From: Patagioenas fasciata
Lineage: Eukaryota > Chordata > Aves > Columbiformes > Columbidae
Reading direction: 5' to 3'
Length of the DNA stretch: 64,000 nucleotides
Assembly: GCF_037038585.1 (NCBI RefSeq)
Contig: NC_092523.1
Span: forward strand, 47,757,501 to 47,821,500
Below are positions 25,291 through 39,400 of the stretch, one piece after another (position 1 is the stretch's first letter; every line of letters starts with the position of its first letter). The translations under genes and the position numbers were made by a program. The notes below the pieces were generated by a model. The model was not told the origin of the DNA, did no database searches, and saw only the letters and a list, made by a program, of their open reading frames with translations.

Positions 25291-28200
25291 GCAAGTATAA
25301 ACAGAAGCATTCAACACCTTACGGGATGTGTTTGGCATCACATAGTATCAAATCCAAAGTCAGTAAAGTTCTTTGAAGATCAAATACAGTAGGATATTAG
25401 TAAGACCTTTTGAAGTTTAAAGCCACAAATGAAAACAAGCCTAGATAAAGCAAGAAACACTAACCTACCTGATTAGTAGTCTATATCTTGATGAAGAAGC
25501 AACTTAGGGAGACTTCTCAGTCTCCCCATTAGAGTGGTTGGGTTTTGTACACAAGACCAAAAATACAAGTTCCTCATCAAAACCAGGCAGACCAAGGACT
25601 TTGAACATTATTCTAGTGACTACTCTATCAGCTGTTCTGAGTGAGTTTCCCAATTCTGTTCTAAAGTGAAGGTCCCATTCTTAATACAAATTCCTCTGAA
25701 CCCAAAAGGATTTTTTTTTTTTTTTTAACTTGGAAAATTCAAAGCCAGCTCCACTAGTTCTATACATCATGGGTCACCATGCCACAAAAATAATCTATGG
25801 AGAAATAAAACTTTGGTTCTAAGCACCGTATTGTTCAAAAAAGATAAAATACAACAATGATAGCAACAAAGAGTAATCGGCGCTGGGATGCAACTGTGTA
25901 AAAGCATTGCAGGGTTGTTAGTTCTGGTACAAACTGGTCCTCTTAATAATTAATATAATATAAATAGAAAGACAAAAGGCTAAGTTAGAAAGATAGATTT
26001 GTGGGACATTGACAAATAGGCACTGCCACACTTAAAGAATGTTATTACATATGACCACTAACATTTTAGGAGAACGAAAGTTATGAGGCAGCCATGGCTC
26101 ATTTTCACTGGAAAAGATGACATGGAGATGTGACAAAATTGAGATTATTTTTTTTTTTTTCATAACTACTGTCTGTCATTTTTCACACTAGTACGAGGCA
26201 AAAATCTGCAATTAAAAAAAAAAAAAAAAAAAAAATCAATCCTGTTTGTGTGAGACATATTCAGAGATCCACAGAACTGCACCAGGATTCAAGTCCAAAA
26301 TTTTAAAAAGTTACAGAATAGGAATCAAATGAGAAAAACAGCAGAAGGGCTGTAAAAAGCAGACAGGTGGGGTTAAGATATCAATAAATATTAGAAAGCA
26401 CATTCCTAATTCTAAAATATCATTATTACTTGTAATAAAATGGCAAAGTCCTTCTCTTACACCATTAATTTCCTTTTTCATCTTAACCTGCTAACTTTAT
26501 TTTGTGCTAGAGCTATCACATGAAAGTGCTTTGAGTGCTTTTCTCTGATTGCATTGGCAAAGTTATATGAACCATTACCTATCATTACCTTTATTTCAAG
26601 CCTGTCAGTTCTTCCTCTTTGTAGCCAACAAGCTGCAAGAAGGGAAAAAATGCAGTCTCTATCAGAGAACAAAACCACCCATACAAAAATTGAGCTGAAA
26701 GGAGCATATGAACAAAGGAGGAGGAAGGGTAAAGAAAGGGAGAGATAAGAGACTTGATAAATCTGCGTGTTCTCTCTCTGCAAAGGACATTCTACTCTCC
26801 TGCTATTAAAAAACAACAGCAAAAAACTCCACACAAATAAATACATAAAAACCCCTACAACATTAACACGCAACACCTGCTGGAGCTGGCTTCTGCCCAT
26901 GACTCTCCTTTCTTCTGCCACACCTTGTACTTTAAATGCCTCAAACATTCCACAAATACTATGCAAACAAAAATAATATCAATACCACTGTCTCATGCAT
27001 GGAAAAACATACATAAATGGAGCATGAGTACATGAGAGAAGATGTGCTTCCCACAAAGCTGCATATATCTTCTGATGTGCTTTTCAGTAAATCCTTTAAG
27101 AGCCACACAATGAGCTGTGAGCAATTAATGTTAATTAAATGGCCCCCTCTAGCTATAGCACTGCCAGTGACACATTAATGACCTCAAAATGCACTTGGAT
27201 TTGGAACTTTTTCCCCCCGGGTGCGTGCCAGGCTGCCTTACCTCTGTAAAGCTGTGGCATGCTCCAGCTGCTACTGCACATGTACGGAATGTCATTCCCA
27301 TTTGCAGTAACTTGCACCATTCACCAAACACTGAAGGAAAGTAATGGTTATACAAGAGCACATATGTGGATACAGCTCAGAGACTAAAACATGCCAGTAA
27401 GCTTTGATTTGCCTATTCGAAACACCCAGAGAAGCTACATGCAACTGCAACACGATGGTGTACTGACAGGCAGACCATCATGAAGGCAGTCAGATTAATG
27501 CAGCAGAAACACATTCCAGAAGCGTAACTTACCACACTCAGTGCCCCAGGCTAGTAGCAAGGCCTGTCTCTTAACATCTCAAAAATAAATAGGATTTTTA
27601 CTTCTGTTTCCATTTCCTTAAGTAAAGAGACAAATATCCCCCAGTGTAACACCATGGAGCAAACACCAGGAACTATAGTATCCTACTCTTTCTCAACAAA
27701 CACTTTATTAGAAGGCAAAGGAATACAAAAGATCAGTTATCCCTGTACTCTGGAAAGATAATGGAAGCCACTGGAAATTACTATAGGAAATAATGTAATG
27801 AAGTCACAAACAGCTGAACTCATAGGCATTCCTAATTTGGCCACTATCTACAGACTGAACTGCAAACATTCATCTCACATATGAACACAAGAAAAAGAAA
27901 TTCAACAGAGGGACAGAATGACAGGCAAGTATCCTTTAAAAGTGAATGCCTCTGGAAAATACCAGATATTCAATCAAATTGAATTAACTGACAACAAATG
28001 CTGAAGTTTAGTAGAGTGTCTGGCAACTTTTATCTCCAAAGCTATCCAAAAAAAGAAGACGGAAGTATCTGGAATATGTGTTAAAGAATGAAGCCAGAGC
28101 ATCTGCCATGGCAAGCATGTTATTGGGCAGCTGGATGAAACTAAAGGGCTGGTTCAAGGAATCTATAAAAGAAATGAACAGACGGAAAACTTATAGGACT

Positions 28201-30689
28201 TAACAACAAAGGATGTACAAACAGTGGCAGAACACACACAGGGATTGCTGAGCCCAGCTGATACCCCAAAGGTCATTTGATGGCACTGAAAGGATTCAGA
28301 AGCAGATTTCCCATCTTACTTTGAAAATATACCCATGCTTTATAGCCCACACACATGCACCTCCTGGACTGTGATTTACTAATACCTCAAGATGATAAAA
28401 CCTAATCATAACCTTGAGGAAAATATTATCTGTATGTGTGGTTTTTGTTTTTAGGACCTCTCCTCTCCTTCCTTTTCTCTTGAATGATCTAATGCAGTTA
28501 GAACATATGACTCTAACCAGTTCAGACTTCTGATTTTTTTGGGGTTAGGGACAGGTAAAGATATTTTCACTGCTTTTCCAAGATTTAGCTCATGGTAGAG
28601 CCAAGAATGCTGAGATGTGGGGAGCTTTCTGTGACTGTGATAGAGAGAAGCTCAAAGAAAAGCTGTTCCAAGGGGACATATGGTGCAAGAAAAAGCCTGA
28701 AGAATAAGTAGTAGCTTAAAGCAGAGAAAAGTTATGATGGCACTATACATTTCTTGCAGCTAATATGCAGCTTGTCACAGACCCTAAAAAAAAAAAATCA
28801 CAGGTTAGCAAGTACAAAAACTAGAATGTAATAATGACAGAATTCATATTTCAATTTTATTTTCATTTCAATACACGAATACGTTCACTGAAGGCTATGG
28901 ACTCTGCGTACAAGAGACACAGATAAAATCAGGTATTTTTATTAAAAAAAAAAAAATCTATATAATCTATTTCAGTGCTTGGATCCAAAAGCCATCAGGG
29001 AGAGATGAAAAAACACATCCACTCAGAGGTATGAAGGAAAAGACCTTGTAAAAAAAGAAAAAAAAAAAAAAAAAAATTAGAGAATGGAGAAAGAGAAACA
29101 GAGGGAGAAAGGCAATGCCAAAAGCAGGAAGAAGGCTGGAAATTACACTGCGATGAGAGCATTGTAATTTGTTAATATTAGTCTTTGATACATGTGCAGT
29201 TCTGAACACAGCTAGAGCAAAATGCAGCCTGCTACAAAAAAAAAAAAATTGAAATATTTAATTCCCACAGAGAAAGGTCAAAATATAGCAAACATGCCAA
29301 CCTACTGTCTGCTGTATTACATACAGTCAGAATATATCAAGTCATCTTATTATTACCACTATTTCATTTGAATTACAATTGCACCTGTAGTCCAGGGGAT
29401 AATTTCCAGAGATTCCATCAGTGCTTCAGAGGATTCAGAATCTAAAATAGCAAGAAGCATACACAGGAGGAATGGGAGAATATTAAAGCACACCCTTTCA
29501 AACGCCAAGTGTTGGCTTCTTCTACTAGCAAACTATCTAGCCAAAAAATAAGACCTATCTAGTACAAGACTTCCATTATCCCAGGCTTGGTGAAAATCCA
29601 TCATCTATTCATATATGACCCCCTTTAAAGAACTGCATATGGGGGAAGTGAGAACTGACTCAAATTTAAATAAGGCTCTACTATGTAGGTTTGTGTTCTC
29701 ATCATGAAACTGGAGCATCTGATATGACACATACCTAATGTTCTGAGCGTAAAGGAGAGCATGAGACTAGGCAGCAGCTGAGAAATACACTGCCCAGAAG
29801 TGCTCCATTTCATAGGGTTCCACTAAGTGGCACACCTGCAACATGTACTTGCACTTTCTCTTGGAGTCTCCAAAATACTGGCTGACAGACAGCAACCAAA
29901 TTGACCAGCCGTTTCTAGCATTTGGGCTCATACAGAAGCAGAAATGTTAAAATGCTGCCTTGCAATTAAAAGAGGAAAGCCCAAAATGCAATGGGTATAA
30001 ATCTACTGTACAAGTGTTTCAGTGTATGCCATTTGAAAAGTATCCACTAAGTCTTTCAAAAATTTGACCTGTTTGAAGACAGTGTTGTAGCAAAGTTCCT
30101 AATGAGACCAAGGACCACAAGTTGTGCTTATGTCGCTTCTCTGCTGTACCTGTAAGTTTACAGCTGGAATGCTAGGCAAGAAAAAACAGTCAGATGGACT
30201 TCTCTTCTGCAGACTCTATTCTCCAGGAAGTTGCACAGTATGCAGTGAAGTGGCTTATGGATGGAAAAAAAAGCTGTAGTCATAATTATTGTCCTTTATA
30301 GTTAGTGTTACCATGGTGCCTGTGCAACTTAGGCCATTCTCTTAAGCACTGTATGACCAAAGATGAAGAAAGAAAGGAAACAAACAAAAAAAAACTACAC
30401 CATCACAACTTGAATAAGAGACAGCAGATGGCAAAATGGGAAAATACAAGGAAACAATGGGTCAATGGGTCAGTGAATAGTGGTCTCAGCATAACACAGC
30501 TGCTTACCTGGTGGTAAACTTTTGTAGGCACCACAAATAAAGAACCTTTTTAGAACAGCTTTGAAGGAGGATAGTTTGCAGCTCTGTGCTTGTTTATGGG
30601 GAAAAAAAAAAAAAATCACAGCAAAAAATAAGGAAGTGTTAGATGGATTATGGTGATTGGCAACTGAAGGCAGAAATAAATGTTATAAT
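25291..30689. other. Intergenic, no gene recognised
   Basis: About 5.4 kb with no recognisable exon. It contains T and A homopolymer runs (T near 25711-25726, T13 at 26148-26160, A22 at 26214-26235, A-rich 29050-29076, A near 29235-29247). The longest frame, 26478-26966 on the minus strand, encodes a hydrophobic-patchy 162-residue product with no family signature and is most likely chance. The segment around 27105-27200 has a homeodomain-motif-like composition and may be a conserved non-coding element. Confidence 0.6.
26148..26235. repeat. T13 ... A22 homopolymer pair
   Basis: A run of thirteen T (26148-26160) and a run of twenty-two A (26214-26235) flank 53 bases of ordinary sequence. The runs could pair in a single strand. 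No SINE or LINE body is recognisable between them. Confidence 0.85.
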
Positions 30690-31230
30690 AATGCAGAAGA
30701 TGTATAGGTGGGAGAGAATAAGAAGCCTTGAAAACAAAAGACAAACATCTTGCATTTAATGTGACAGGTTAGATGGATCTAGTTGATGAAGTCAAGGCAA
30801 GAAGTGACAGAGGTCAAACTGAAGAGGTAGGAAATTATCTTCAGAGCAGCAATTATCATTGACACAAGTGGGTCAAAACTGCATTGCCAAGGCTAGGAGA
30901 AAGGTTGCTGGCATAATCAAGGGATACAAAGGAAAGGTATGAGGATAGCTGTGAGGAAAGACTAAGGTTTCTGTTTCAGCTATATTGAGCTTCAGCAGGT
31001 GCACAGACATGCCCAGGGAGATAGCAGACATGCCAATATTTTAGTTTCATCAGGGAAACTGCAGAGTATTTCTGTATCTTGTCACTACAAGGTATACACA
31101 TGTCTATTCAGAAATCAGATCTTCACAAGATGAGATTTTGGAAGACAGAGGACTAAAGAGAGAGCTTTTGGAGATTAATTAGGATGGTTTTGAGAGAAGG
31201 ACAGGATGAAGATTCAAGAAGTACAACAAA
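30690..31230 (-). mobile_element. Possible degenerate L2-like LINE, antisense
   Basis: The + strand resembles, in order, the antisense of an L2/Rex-type reverse-transcriptase body. The blocks are 'gaaagactaaggtttctg', 'gctatattgagcttcagcag', 'cagggagatagcagacatgc' and a later 'agatgagattttgg' part. This family typically yields antisense strings describing a changed 'gttgagtttaag' region. Divergence is high, no frame survives, and the match is by pattern memory only. It could instead be unique purine-rich sequence. Confidence 0.35.
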
Positions 31231-32345
31231 AGAATTCAGCACATTCTACATAAAAGCTACAACAGCACACATAATGAAGGGAATATCACTTGTTGACCCT
31301 TATTATTTCTGTATCTGTGTGAGCCTCACTATTACTCTGCATGCATGTGTTCATGTCCATTAAGAACCAGAGAGAAAGTAGAACCTCAGCTAACAGACAG
31401 CTAACTCCTGACTGACAATGGAATCTAGTAACCACTGCAGGAAAAGTGCAAGAGCCTCACCAAACCAAACACCACAGATAAAGCACTCTGCCTGTCAATA
31501 TTAAAACTATATTTTCTAAATAGATTAGTAAAGAAAAACAAAGGAAATAAAAGTCTCACTTGTCACTTGCCAGTTTCCCCACATCCTAGATCTCTTATGT
31601 GGGCTTTATGCCAAGACAGTTTCTGCTAGATTGATTCCTCCAGTCAAAAGAAGTACATCTATGCTTACCCTAAAGGACATCACTATTGTATTTACTGCCA
31701 TCCATCATCACTTCTCTCAAATCTTCTTGAAAACTGCAGGGTTCAATAGAAATTCCAGAAGTATCTTGAGATCTTTTGATCCATATTACCTCTGACAAGC
31801 ACTCCTCTACTTCTAATATACTCACCTGAAGAGCACCACAAAGTCCACTCCTTTTCCATACCCTGTTGAAAAACTGTGATAAACTCTCCTGAAAAAAAAA
31901 AAAAAAAAAAAAAAAAGGTCTTCTATGCTAAAGACTAGTAATATAATATAACTTAAAGGTTTTACCAGCCTGCAGACAGGTTCAGTATTTTTGACCAACT
32001 GTTTTCAATTTTTCTAAATGAGTGATTAAATTCATCACACAGATGAAGGGGGAGAGATGCAAGACACAGAAGTAACGGCAGAAAAGTGTTCTTCTTTAGA
32101 AGTCCTTAGACTACTGAGCATTGTCAGACAATTAAGATCTCTCAGGCAATTTTGTGTTTTGCATCACAAACCCTATAAAACCTAGCAATGTACAATACAG
32201 GAGCTGCTGAAGACATGGTATTTTTTTTCCCCTCCATCTTCACAGGCTGACTTTGCTCTCAGATTTTTGCATGTATCAGAACAGTCTTGGAAGGAGAGGT
32301 ATAGCCAACAATGTAAGAGTGACAGGTTATGACTACTTACAGGAG
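31231..32345. other. Intergenic, no gene recognised
   Basis: About 1.1 kb without an exon or recognisable repeat body. It has one long A-run (25 A at 31892-31916). I looked for a processed pseudogene upstream of that run and recognised none. Confidence 0.65.
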
Positions 32346-33435
32346 CAGAAATTTTAAGTCCACGGGCCCAGACAGAACCTGAAGGGGCTGAAAGCATCAG
32401 CCAATCTGATAGTAGCATCATTATGAAAATTCATGGTGATCAGGTCACTAACCAAGGGGGAAAAGTGTGTTATGCTGCTCCTTAAGAAAAGGAGAAGAAT
32501 TCAAAGAACAATCTCACTGGAAGCCCTAGAAATCATGGAGCACGTCCTCTTTGAATACATTTCCAAACACACACAAAACAAGAAGGTAATCAGGAAAAGT
32601 CAGCACTGAATTATTAAGAGTAACCCATACTTAGCCAATGTATAACTAGCAAACTGGAGAAGAAGAGAGTGCTGGATATAATCCACCTATATTTCAGTAA
32701 GGTTTTTTGGAAGAAGTAAGGACTGAGATAATGGACTGTTAGGTAGGCTGGGCTGCAGGGCTCATAGAGTACTGTTGAGTACCTACTGCTTAATGGTTGG
32801 CTGTCAAATTGAGAAACATATACCGGGAGTTGATACTAGGATACGTATTGTTCAGGAACAGTTGAGCAATAACAATGAGAATGCAGAATAGCATAAAGTT
32901 TTGTACCTGGGGTGGAATAAATCCATGCACCTATATATGGTGGGAAGCAGCTGTGTAAGATTCAGCCCTGTTGAAAAGAATCTGCGAGATATATCAGACA
33001 CCAAGCTGAACACAAGCTACAAATGTTCACTCATAAACGACCAAAGCAAACTGAGTACTTGACTGTACCAGCAGGAGCATGGCCAGCAAATGTAAGGGGA
33101 TCTATCATCCCCCTCCACCTACTGGGTTCTGATAGAGCATCAGGAATCTGTGCCCAGTGTCAGGTGGATATGGAGGATTCGTGAACACCCAGAGGAGGAT
33201 CACCAAGATGGTCATGGCCTAGAGAACATGATTTGTAAGAAGCAACTGAGGGAGCTTGGCATCTGTAGAAGAAGCTAAGAGTTGCTAGAAGGAATACAAA
33301 GCTAATAGAGCCACAATCTTCTTGACAGTAGATGATATAACAAGCTTTCTTGATCACAATCTGCAGCTTCAGAGGTTCCAACTGGACATCAGGAAAAACA
33401 CACTGTCAATTAGCATCCTAGAACTCCTTAATTTG
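32346..33435 (+). mobile_element. Old CR1 LINE, ORF2 body to 3' UTR
   Basis: This is a strongly decayed but collinear CR1 copy. Recognisable steps are 'gtccacgggcccagacag' (the 'KS.GPD' block), 'cttaagaaaaggagaagaat' (before the 'RPVSLTS' block), 'atcatggagcacgtcctctt' (start of RT), 'aaggtaatcaggaaaagtca' (the 'S.HGF' region), 'atttcagtaaggttttttgg' (RT motif A 'FSKAFD'), 'gtttgtacctgggg'-like sequence near 32898, 'cagcaggagcatggccagca', 'acccagaggaggatcaccaa' and 'actgagggagcttgg'. Indels and stops are frequent, so this is a fossil. Its 3' UTR and tail are truncated or unrecognisable past about 33435. Confidence 0.75.
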
Positions 33436-36400
33436 TGCTAGAGGATCAACGTATTCCCTGCTCAACATGACTTGCATCCGAAGTACAGACAGCTAATGTT
33501 GAACCTGTTGAATCTAACAGCCAGGTAAAATATCTCCAACTGAAATACGAAGAAATTAACAACAACAACAAAAAACCCCACATCACACAACATCAAAACC
33601 CAGTACAATCTCCACCTGCAGCATAAGGCCTCCAAAACCCTGTACTGACTTACCATGAATACTTTTTTGTTAAGGGAATGACAGGAAACAGGAGTAGAGA
33701 CTGAAGCAGAAAGCATGTCTCCCTTTCTACTTACATAGTATCCTGTGAAGTTGCCACAAAAAAGGGCTTTCCAGGCCTGAGCTGACATTGCATAATGTTT
33801 CAAAGCCATACTCTTCCTTCTGTGCTTCCCTTCCAGCCCAGATCTGTAAATTTTCCCACTTACAGACCGAAAAACCCAAGGCCCTCTATTTGTAGCTACT
33901 CTATACGCCTGCAGTAAAGCTGTCAACATCTAAATGCTCACGTAAACAGGTGCACATTTTAGTTCTTTCTCCCATCAGCATAATAAGTATTATTAAGACT
34001 ATGGCAGGTGGCAAATTTTTAAAAGGCTTTAGTTATATCAATGGTAAATTTGAATGGATTTTTAGTCTGCTCTAGTAAGGCAATAAAATATAATAGCCTC
34101 TTAACTGACACATTGTTATCAGTCTTATTATGGCTTTCTTCATGCCTGTCAGTGGATTATGGTAATTTTTTTAGTCACGAGTCTAATCAAAGTAGAAGGC
34201 TGAGCTATTGACAGCTCAGGAGAGAGATAACTACTTACATACTGTCATGAAATTCTAACACAGGCAGAAACTTCAGCATCTCTCTTTCCCAACTCTCCTC
34301 CTAGTAAAGCAAAGCAACTTTTGGAACAACAGGTTCCTTTTCCACATCAAATAAAGAAGCAAAGAAACAAAAGTTCAATTATTTCCTTCAAATTAATGCA
34401 GCATTCAGAACAAGAATCATTGTTCTTCTAGGCAGCTGGTGTGCTGCAGTTTAGAAATGGTTTCGTGATCACTACTGTAAACTCATCTTAGTATCTACCT
34501 CTCCAAAACACCTCCTCTACTTGTTTCTGAGGATCTGGTCAAATCAAACCGTTACACTACATGGTGAAAAGTCTTAAGTAAGGTTGAAATACCATTTTCT
34601 CATTCAAGCAAGTAAGCTGCATTTACGTTATTCTTCAAAGCACCACAGAATAGCTTTGTGCAAGCATTATATAGTTGCTTAGAAGGGGAACAGCCAGGAC
34701 CGTAAATACTTAGAGGATGTGCAGTGCATACGAGCAGGCACACATTACATGCAATGGATATAATCACACTGCAGTTGTTGGATTGTGTAATATGTGGGGA
34801 ATTTCTGTTTTCCTCAAGCTTTGTGCTTTTCTACTAAAGTAGACAGAAGTACACAGAAGATCCCAGAATTAAAAACAAACAAAGAAACAAACACCAAACC
34901 TTACAGAACATAAATCTTTCATGTTCCAAAAACAGTGGCTCCAGAGTAATTTGTACTGAACTTGAGGGGGACAGATTAAAAACTATGGAAGCTGAATTTA
35001 TGCATAGTTAGAGTGTAGGCAAAACACTGCATGAAGGCAGTTAACATGAGCTCTCCAATAAAAGAAAGAAAACAGAGGAGCCTCCACATTCGATTTTCTT
35101 CAGGCCGGCTTCATGTGCCAGCTGCAGTGATGGTCAATGAACCAATGTATCCATTAAAAACAATACTGTGATCAGTAACATATTTCACGTTGGCTACTGA
35201 AGAAAGAGATTACACTAGTGCTTTATCACAGCTGATGTGAGCTTGAAACACTCACCTACAAGTAAAAAGATTGACTGAAGAATATAAGTCTGAGATCCCA
35301 TCTGCTAGACTGTCTACTAAACACTAAAATTTAATAAGTGGCAAAAAAGATGAAACCAAACAAAAACCCCAGACAGCAGACTGGTAGCACATATTATTTC
35401 ACCAGCATTCACCACCACTGATAGTACAAGAGAAAATGTGAAGAAACAGAAGAGTAATCCAGGAAAGCAACACATCCTGCTGCTGAAAACAAAACCAGAA
35501 AGTTTTTGCTGAATTAAGTAGCAATGTTACCACAGCCTGGATTTCATTAATATGCCTTTTTCATATAAAAATAGGTTGCAAGTGTCCTTGGTGAGTGACA
35601 TTCCTTCAATAAAATAATTCCTTTCTTCCTCATGAACCTGTGAGATGTCAGAATGCTGAGGCACAGGAACCAAGCACTATGAAGGTGTCCAAGAAAGAGC
35701 CTACTCACAAAATTCAGCCTTTCCCAAAAGTGGCATTATCAGTCTGAAAAGGAGCCTTTTACATTTGAGTATTTGCAAGTCTTCTGCTTCTCCTTCCACC
35801 ACTTATTTTATTTTACATGAGTTATCGACTGCTTAAAAAGGTTACAATTAAAAACAAGCTTGGGCAAGTGACCTAAAGATATAATCTTCACATAAAATAA
35901 TGCAGACAGGTGCTGAAGTATCAGTGTTACCTGATATTACGTTTGCATTATCAGCAATGGTATAAATCATACCCAAATAACATCTTCATAAGGAAAAGCA
36001 AAACCTTAGAAAAAAAATAATCCAAATTCGTTTTCTATTGTGTGTAAGCTGAGAGGAGTTTAATTTTCCAAGATGTGTTTAAATTCCTGGCTACTTGAAT
36101 GGCCATTGTGTTATCAGTCACATGCAATAACAAGAACTGCACAGAGCTTCATGAGTCATAGTATTGAATCCAAAGCTGATTGATGTAAAGGCGAAATACT
36201 ATCTTCTCATTGAGTTTAAAGGGTTTTGGCTCAAGCTGATAGCAAAAGACATGACATGAAGCATTGCAAAAACACTTGGAATAAGCTAAACCACTTCTTA
36301 GATTAAAGACAAATTATTATACAATACAGAATCTTTAGCACTTACTGCTTATCATTGTAGGATTTAATGTTATTTTCCATAGTTCCTATTCTGCAATGAA

Positions 36401-39400
36401 CTAAGGCTATCTGCAACAGAGATTTCTGTAAGACATTTCACCCTGTTTTTGAAAATCCTTAATCTTTTCCACCAGTTTTTGTTATAGACTTCCATCTCAT
36501 CAATCCTTTTTAAGAGCATACTAATTTCAGAAACAACTGAATCAAGCCTTAACATAAACAAGTGAAACATCTAACTTGAGGGCAGAAAGCAGCAGAATCT
36601 GAAATATTTTCCAAATAAGAGCAATACAGAGTTAGCATTTATGGCTGAAGGAAAGCCACTCCAAGTAGTACAATGAGGTTCAAATTATGTGTGTGAACAA
36701 ATACCTTCCTCTAAAATCCTTCCTTTTATCAGTTTCATAATTTACTGCTTTCTCTTGACCTATCGTATGTTTATCTCACTCACTATCTTGAGGCATATGG
36801 AGAGCAGGCAAAGAGAAAACTCTGCTTCATTCAGTAACCAAGTTCTAACTGATCAAAACTATACAACATGAATTCTAACTAGTGTCTATGAAGTATCTTA
36901 AAAATACAGTTTTCAATAGGTCAGTTATAGACTCGGATCAAATACTGTGTGAGCTTTTTCTAAAAAAGTAAAAAAGTAAATTTGCCTTGCAAATAAGAAA
37001 ACCTAGCCAAACTGGAAGAAACCTTTTCAAACCTCATATCAATACTCACCTTTTGTTTAATTTTATAAAATTCCATCTCATTAACATATTATAGAAATAC
37101 ATTTATGTCACTGATACTACAGACCGGTAAGTGCCCAGCAGTGATGGGAGAGATAGCAACAGAAGAAAGTATTGCTCTTCTAAACAAAAGCCACAGCTAA
37201 TGCCACAATATTGAGCTCTGGGATTACCACAGATAATAGAGTCATGTACCACACTGTAAGACACACTGCAAGACACACTGCTTGCAGTTCTGCTCTGGAT
37301 AGACTGTGCCCCGCCTTTTAAGTGGCACTGAAGCCTGGCACTTCAGTGCATTATTTCACACGGACTTACATACAACGGGACGCCAGCTTGACTAGCAAGT
37401 AATGCCACTGCACAAAAATACAGTAAAATTAACATTTTAAGTTTGCTTTCCCTGTGAGGTATTCTCTGCCCTCCTAGTGGCACGCTTCCTGCTGGGCCAC
37501 CTGCTAATTTAAGTTGCTGGAAGTTTAGCTGATGGCATAACGTATGCTTCTTGGTGATATTTCTCACTATCGTAGCAAGGACAACTACCAATTGCAAAAC
37601 TCATTCTAAACTGTCCCCTTTAAGGATAACTGGTAAAATGCTAACATCACTTTCAAATTCCCTAGAATAGGAACTTATTTTTCCCTCTACACTGCTACCA
37701 TCCTATAAGGTTCTGCTTGTAAAACTGGCACAGAATAAATAGGCAATATGATTTATGCTGATTTTGGCCCAATAAAGGAATAAAAGCTATTACAATAGAA
37801 GGAGCTAAGGGGTGAAAGGTATATAAATTAGTTATGGATTCCTGACATCAGCTTTGACCAATGTCTTCAGGGGATTCAGGATTTACTCTTAAGGGATTGA
37901 GGGTTGGTTTGTTGGTTTGTTTGAGGATGTTGAGTGTTCTTTTTATTCCACTCTTGGGGTTTTTTTGGGAGGAAAGGGGATTAAGATTCAGTAACACAGA
38001 TCAGTCAGCTGTGAAGGTCACCAGATTAAGGACATTACACTAGAGTGTTATTCTTCCTACTGTTCTCCCTGTACAGTGCACCTAAGATAATAACATCTTC
38101 ATATGCTACTTAGAGGAATTGAATCAATTATATCAGATTGCTGTGTTGTGTTCAAATACATGAAGCCAAATAATGAGCATTTGGTTTATTGTTCAACCTT
38201 TTCAGGAAACTCAGTCTTGTGGGAAATTGACAATCAAAATAAACTACTATGCTATAGCCTGCAGGGAGTGCTTCTGTTCCAAAACCAACAAGTACCCTTG
38301 TCTTTCATTGTGGAGGTATCCCCCACCAACACAGGCTACTGCTGATTAGCAGGCAAATACAGAATGAGCCACCTGTATGGCACACAACAGATTTCTGAAC
38401 AATACCACTTTTAAAGACCCAGAAGTATGAGGACACAGATGGTGCTTTAAAAATTATCACTAGGGCAGTTTATTGCCTCTCACCTCAATCTTTATTGTTG
38501 CAATTATGCAACAATACATGCAAATCAGTCACTAAATTTCACAACAGCTGTAGTTCTTTTTCACAAAATCCATGGCATCACAATAATAAAAGTAAATACT
38601 TACAATCCACATCATCGTCTCACGATCCTTCATCACCACCCCTGATCTGAGGATCAGCTGGACAGTCAAAGTCAAGATGTGACACATCTTGGTCCCTACA
38701 GAGGCCTGATAACAGCTTTTTAGTGACAAGGGTGCTGATGGAAATATCCAAGTTACTGAGAAAGGAGAAAGCATTTAAAGTTGTGAGCAGTTCCCAGACT
38801 CCCATGACAACCGGCACCACATTAGCCTTTCCTCTTCAGTTTGTTGTTGTTAGGATTTTTTTGTTTGTTTGTTTTTTGTTTTTTTGTTGTTAATAATTCC
38901 CTGCTTAGGGGATTCAAGATTTTCTGCTCTTCTTTCTCTTTCTAGAGTCAATTCTCTGAACAAATTCTGCATATGCTACGACATGGGAGGAGGTCATATT
39001 CTTCCCATCTGGTCAACCAATACTTAATAGATTGCACTGTGATGATTTCTCAAGAACTTTGGGCAGAGGAGGTCTTACAATCTATTAATCATATGCAGTT
39101 CAAGCTCCTCAGCCAGATGGACAGAGCTTGCTTTCCTGCATAAACTTCTGTCCATTAAGAGTCCTCTTTGCTAATAATTTCCATCTTTTTTTGTTGTTTT
39201 CCATACAAATAATTGATTCTCTATAAAAACAACTCTTTACACACATGCATATTCTAACATTCTTATTTCAATCCTATAAGAGACAATTATGAAAACAAAA
39301 TGGCAGAAAAATTAGCTAAAAAGACACATCCCTAAAAGTCTATAGGCTTCTGAAATTATAACAGACAATTTTTGGATCTGACAGGATGTAGGAACAACAG

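Noticed and set aside
26478..26966. 162-codon minus-strand open frame
   Set aside because: No domain, biased hydrophobic composition, crossed by plus-strand frames. A few frames of this length are expected by chance in 64 kb.
31600..31916. Processed pseudogene ending in the 25-A run
   Set aside because: No recognisable mRNA-derived frame upstream, no polyadenylation signal at the expected place, no target-site duplication seen.
33462..33929. 155-codon minus-strand open frame
   Set aside because: No recognisable family, passes through an A/C low-complexity tract (Val/Phe run), no splice or promoter context.
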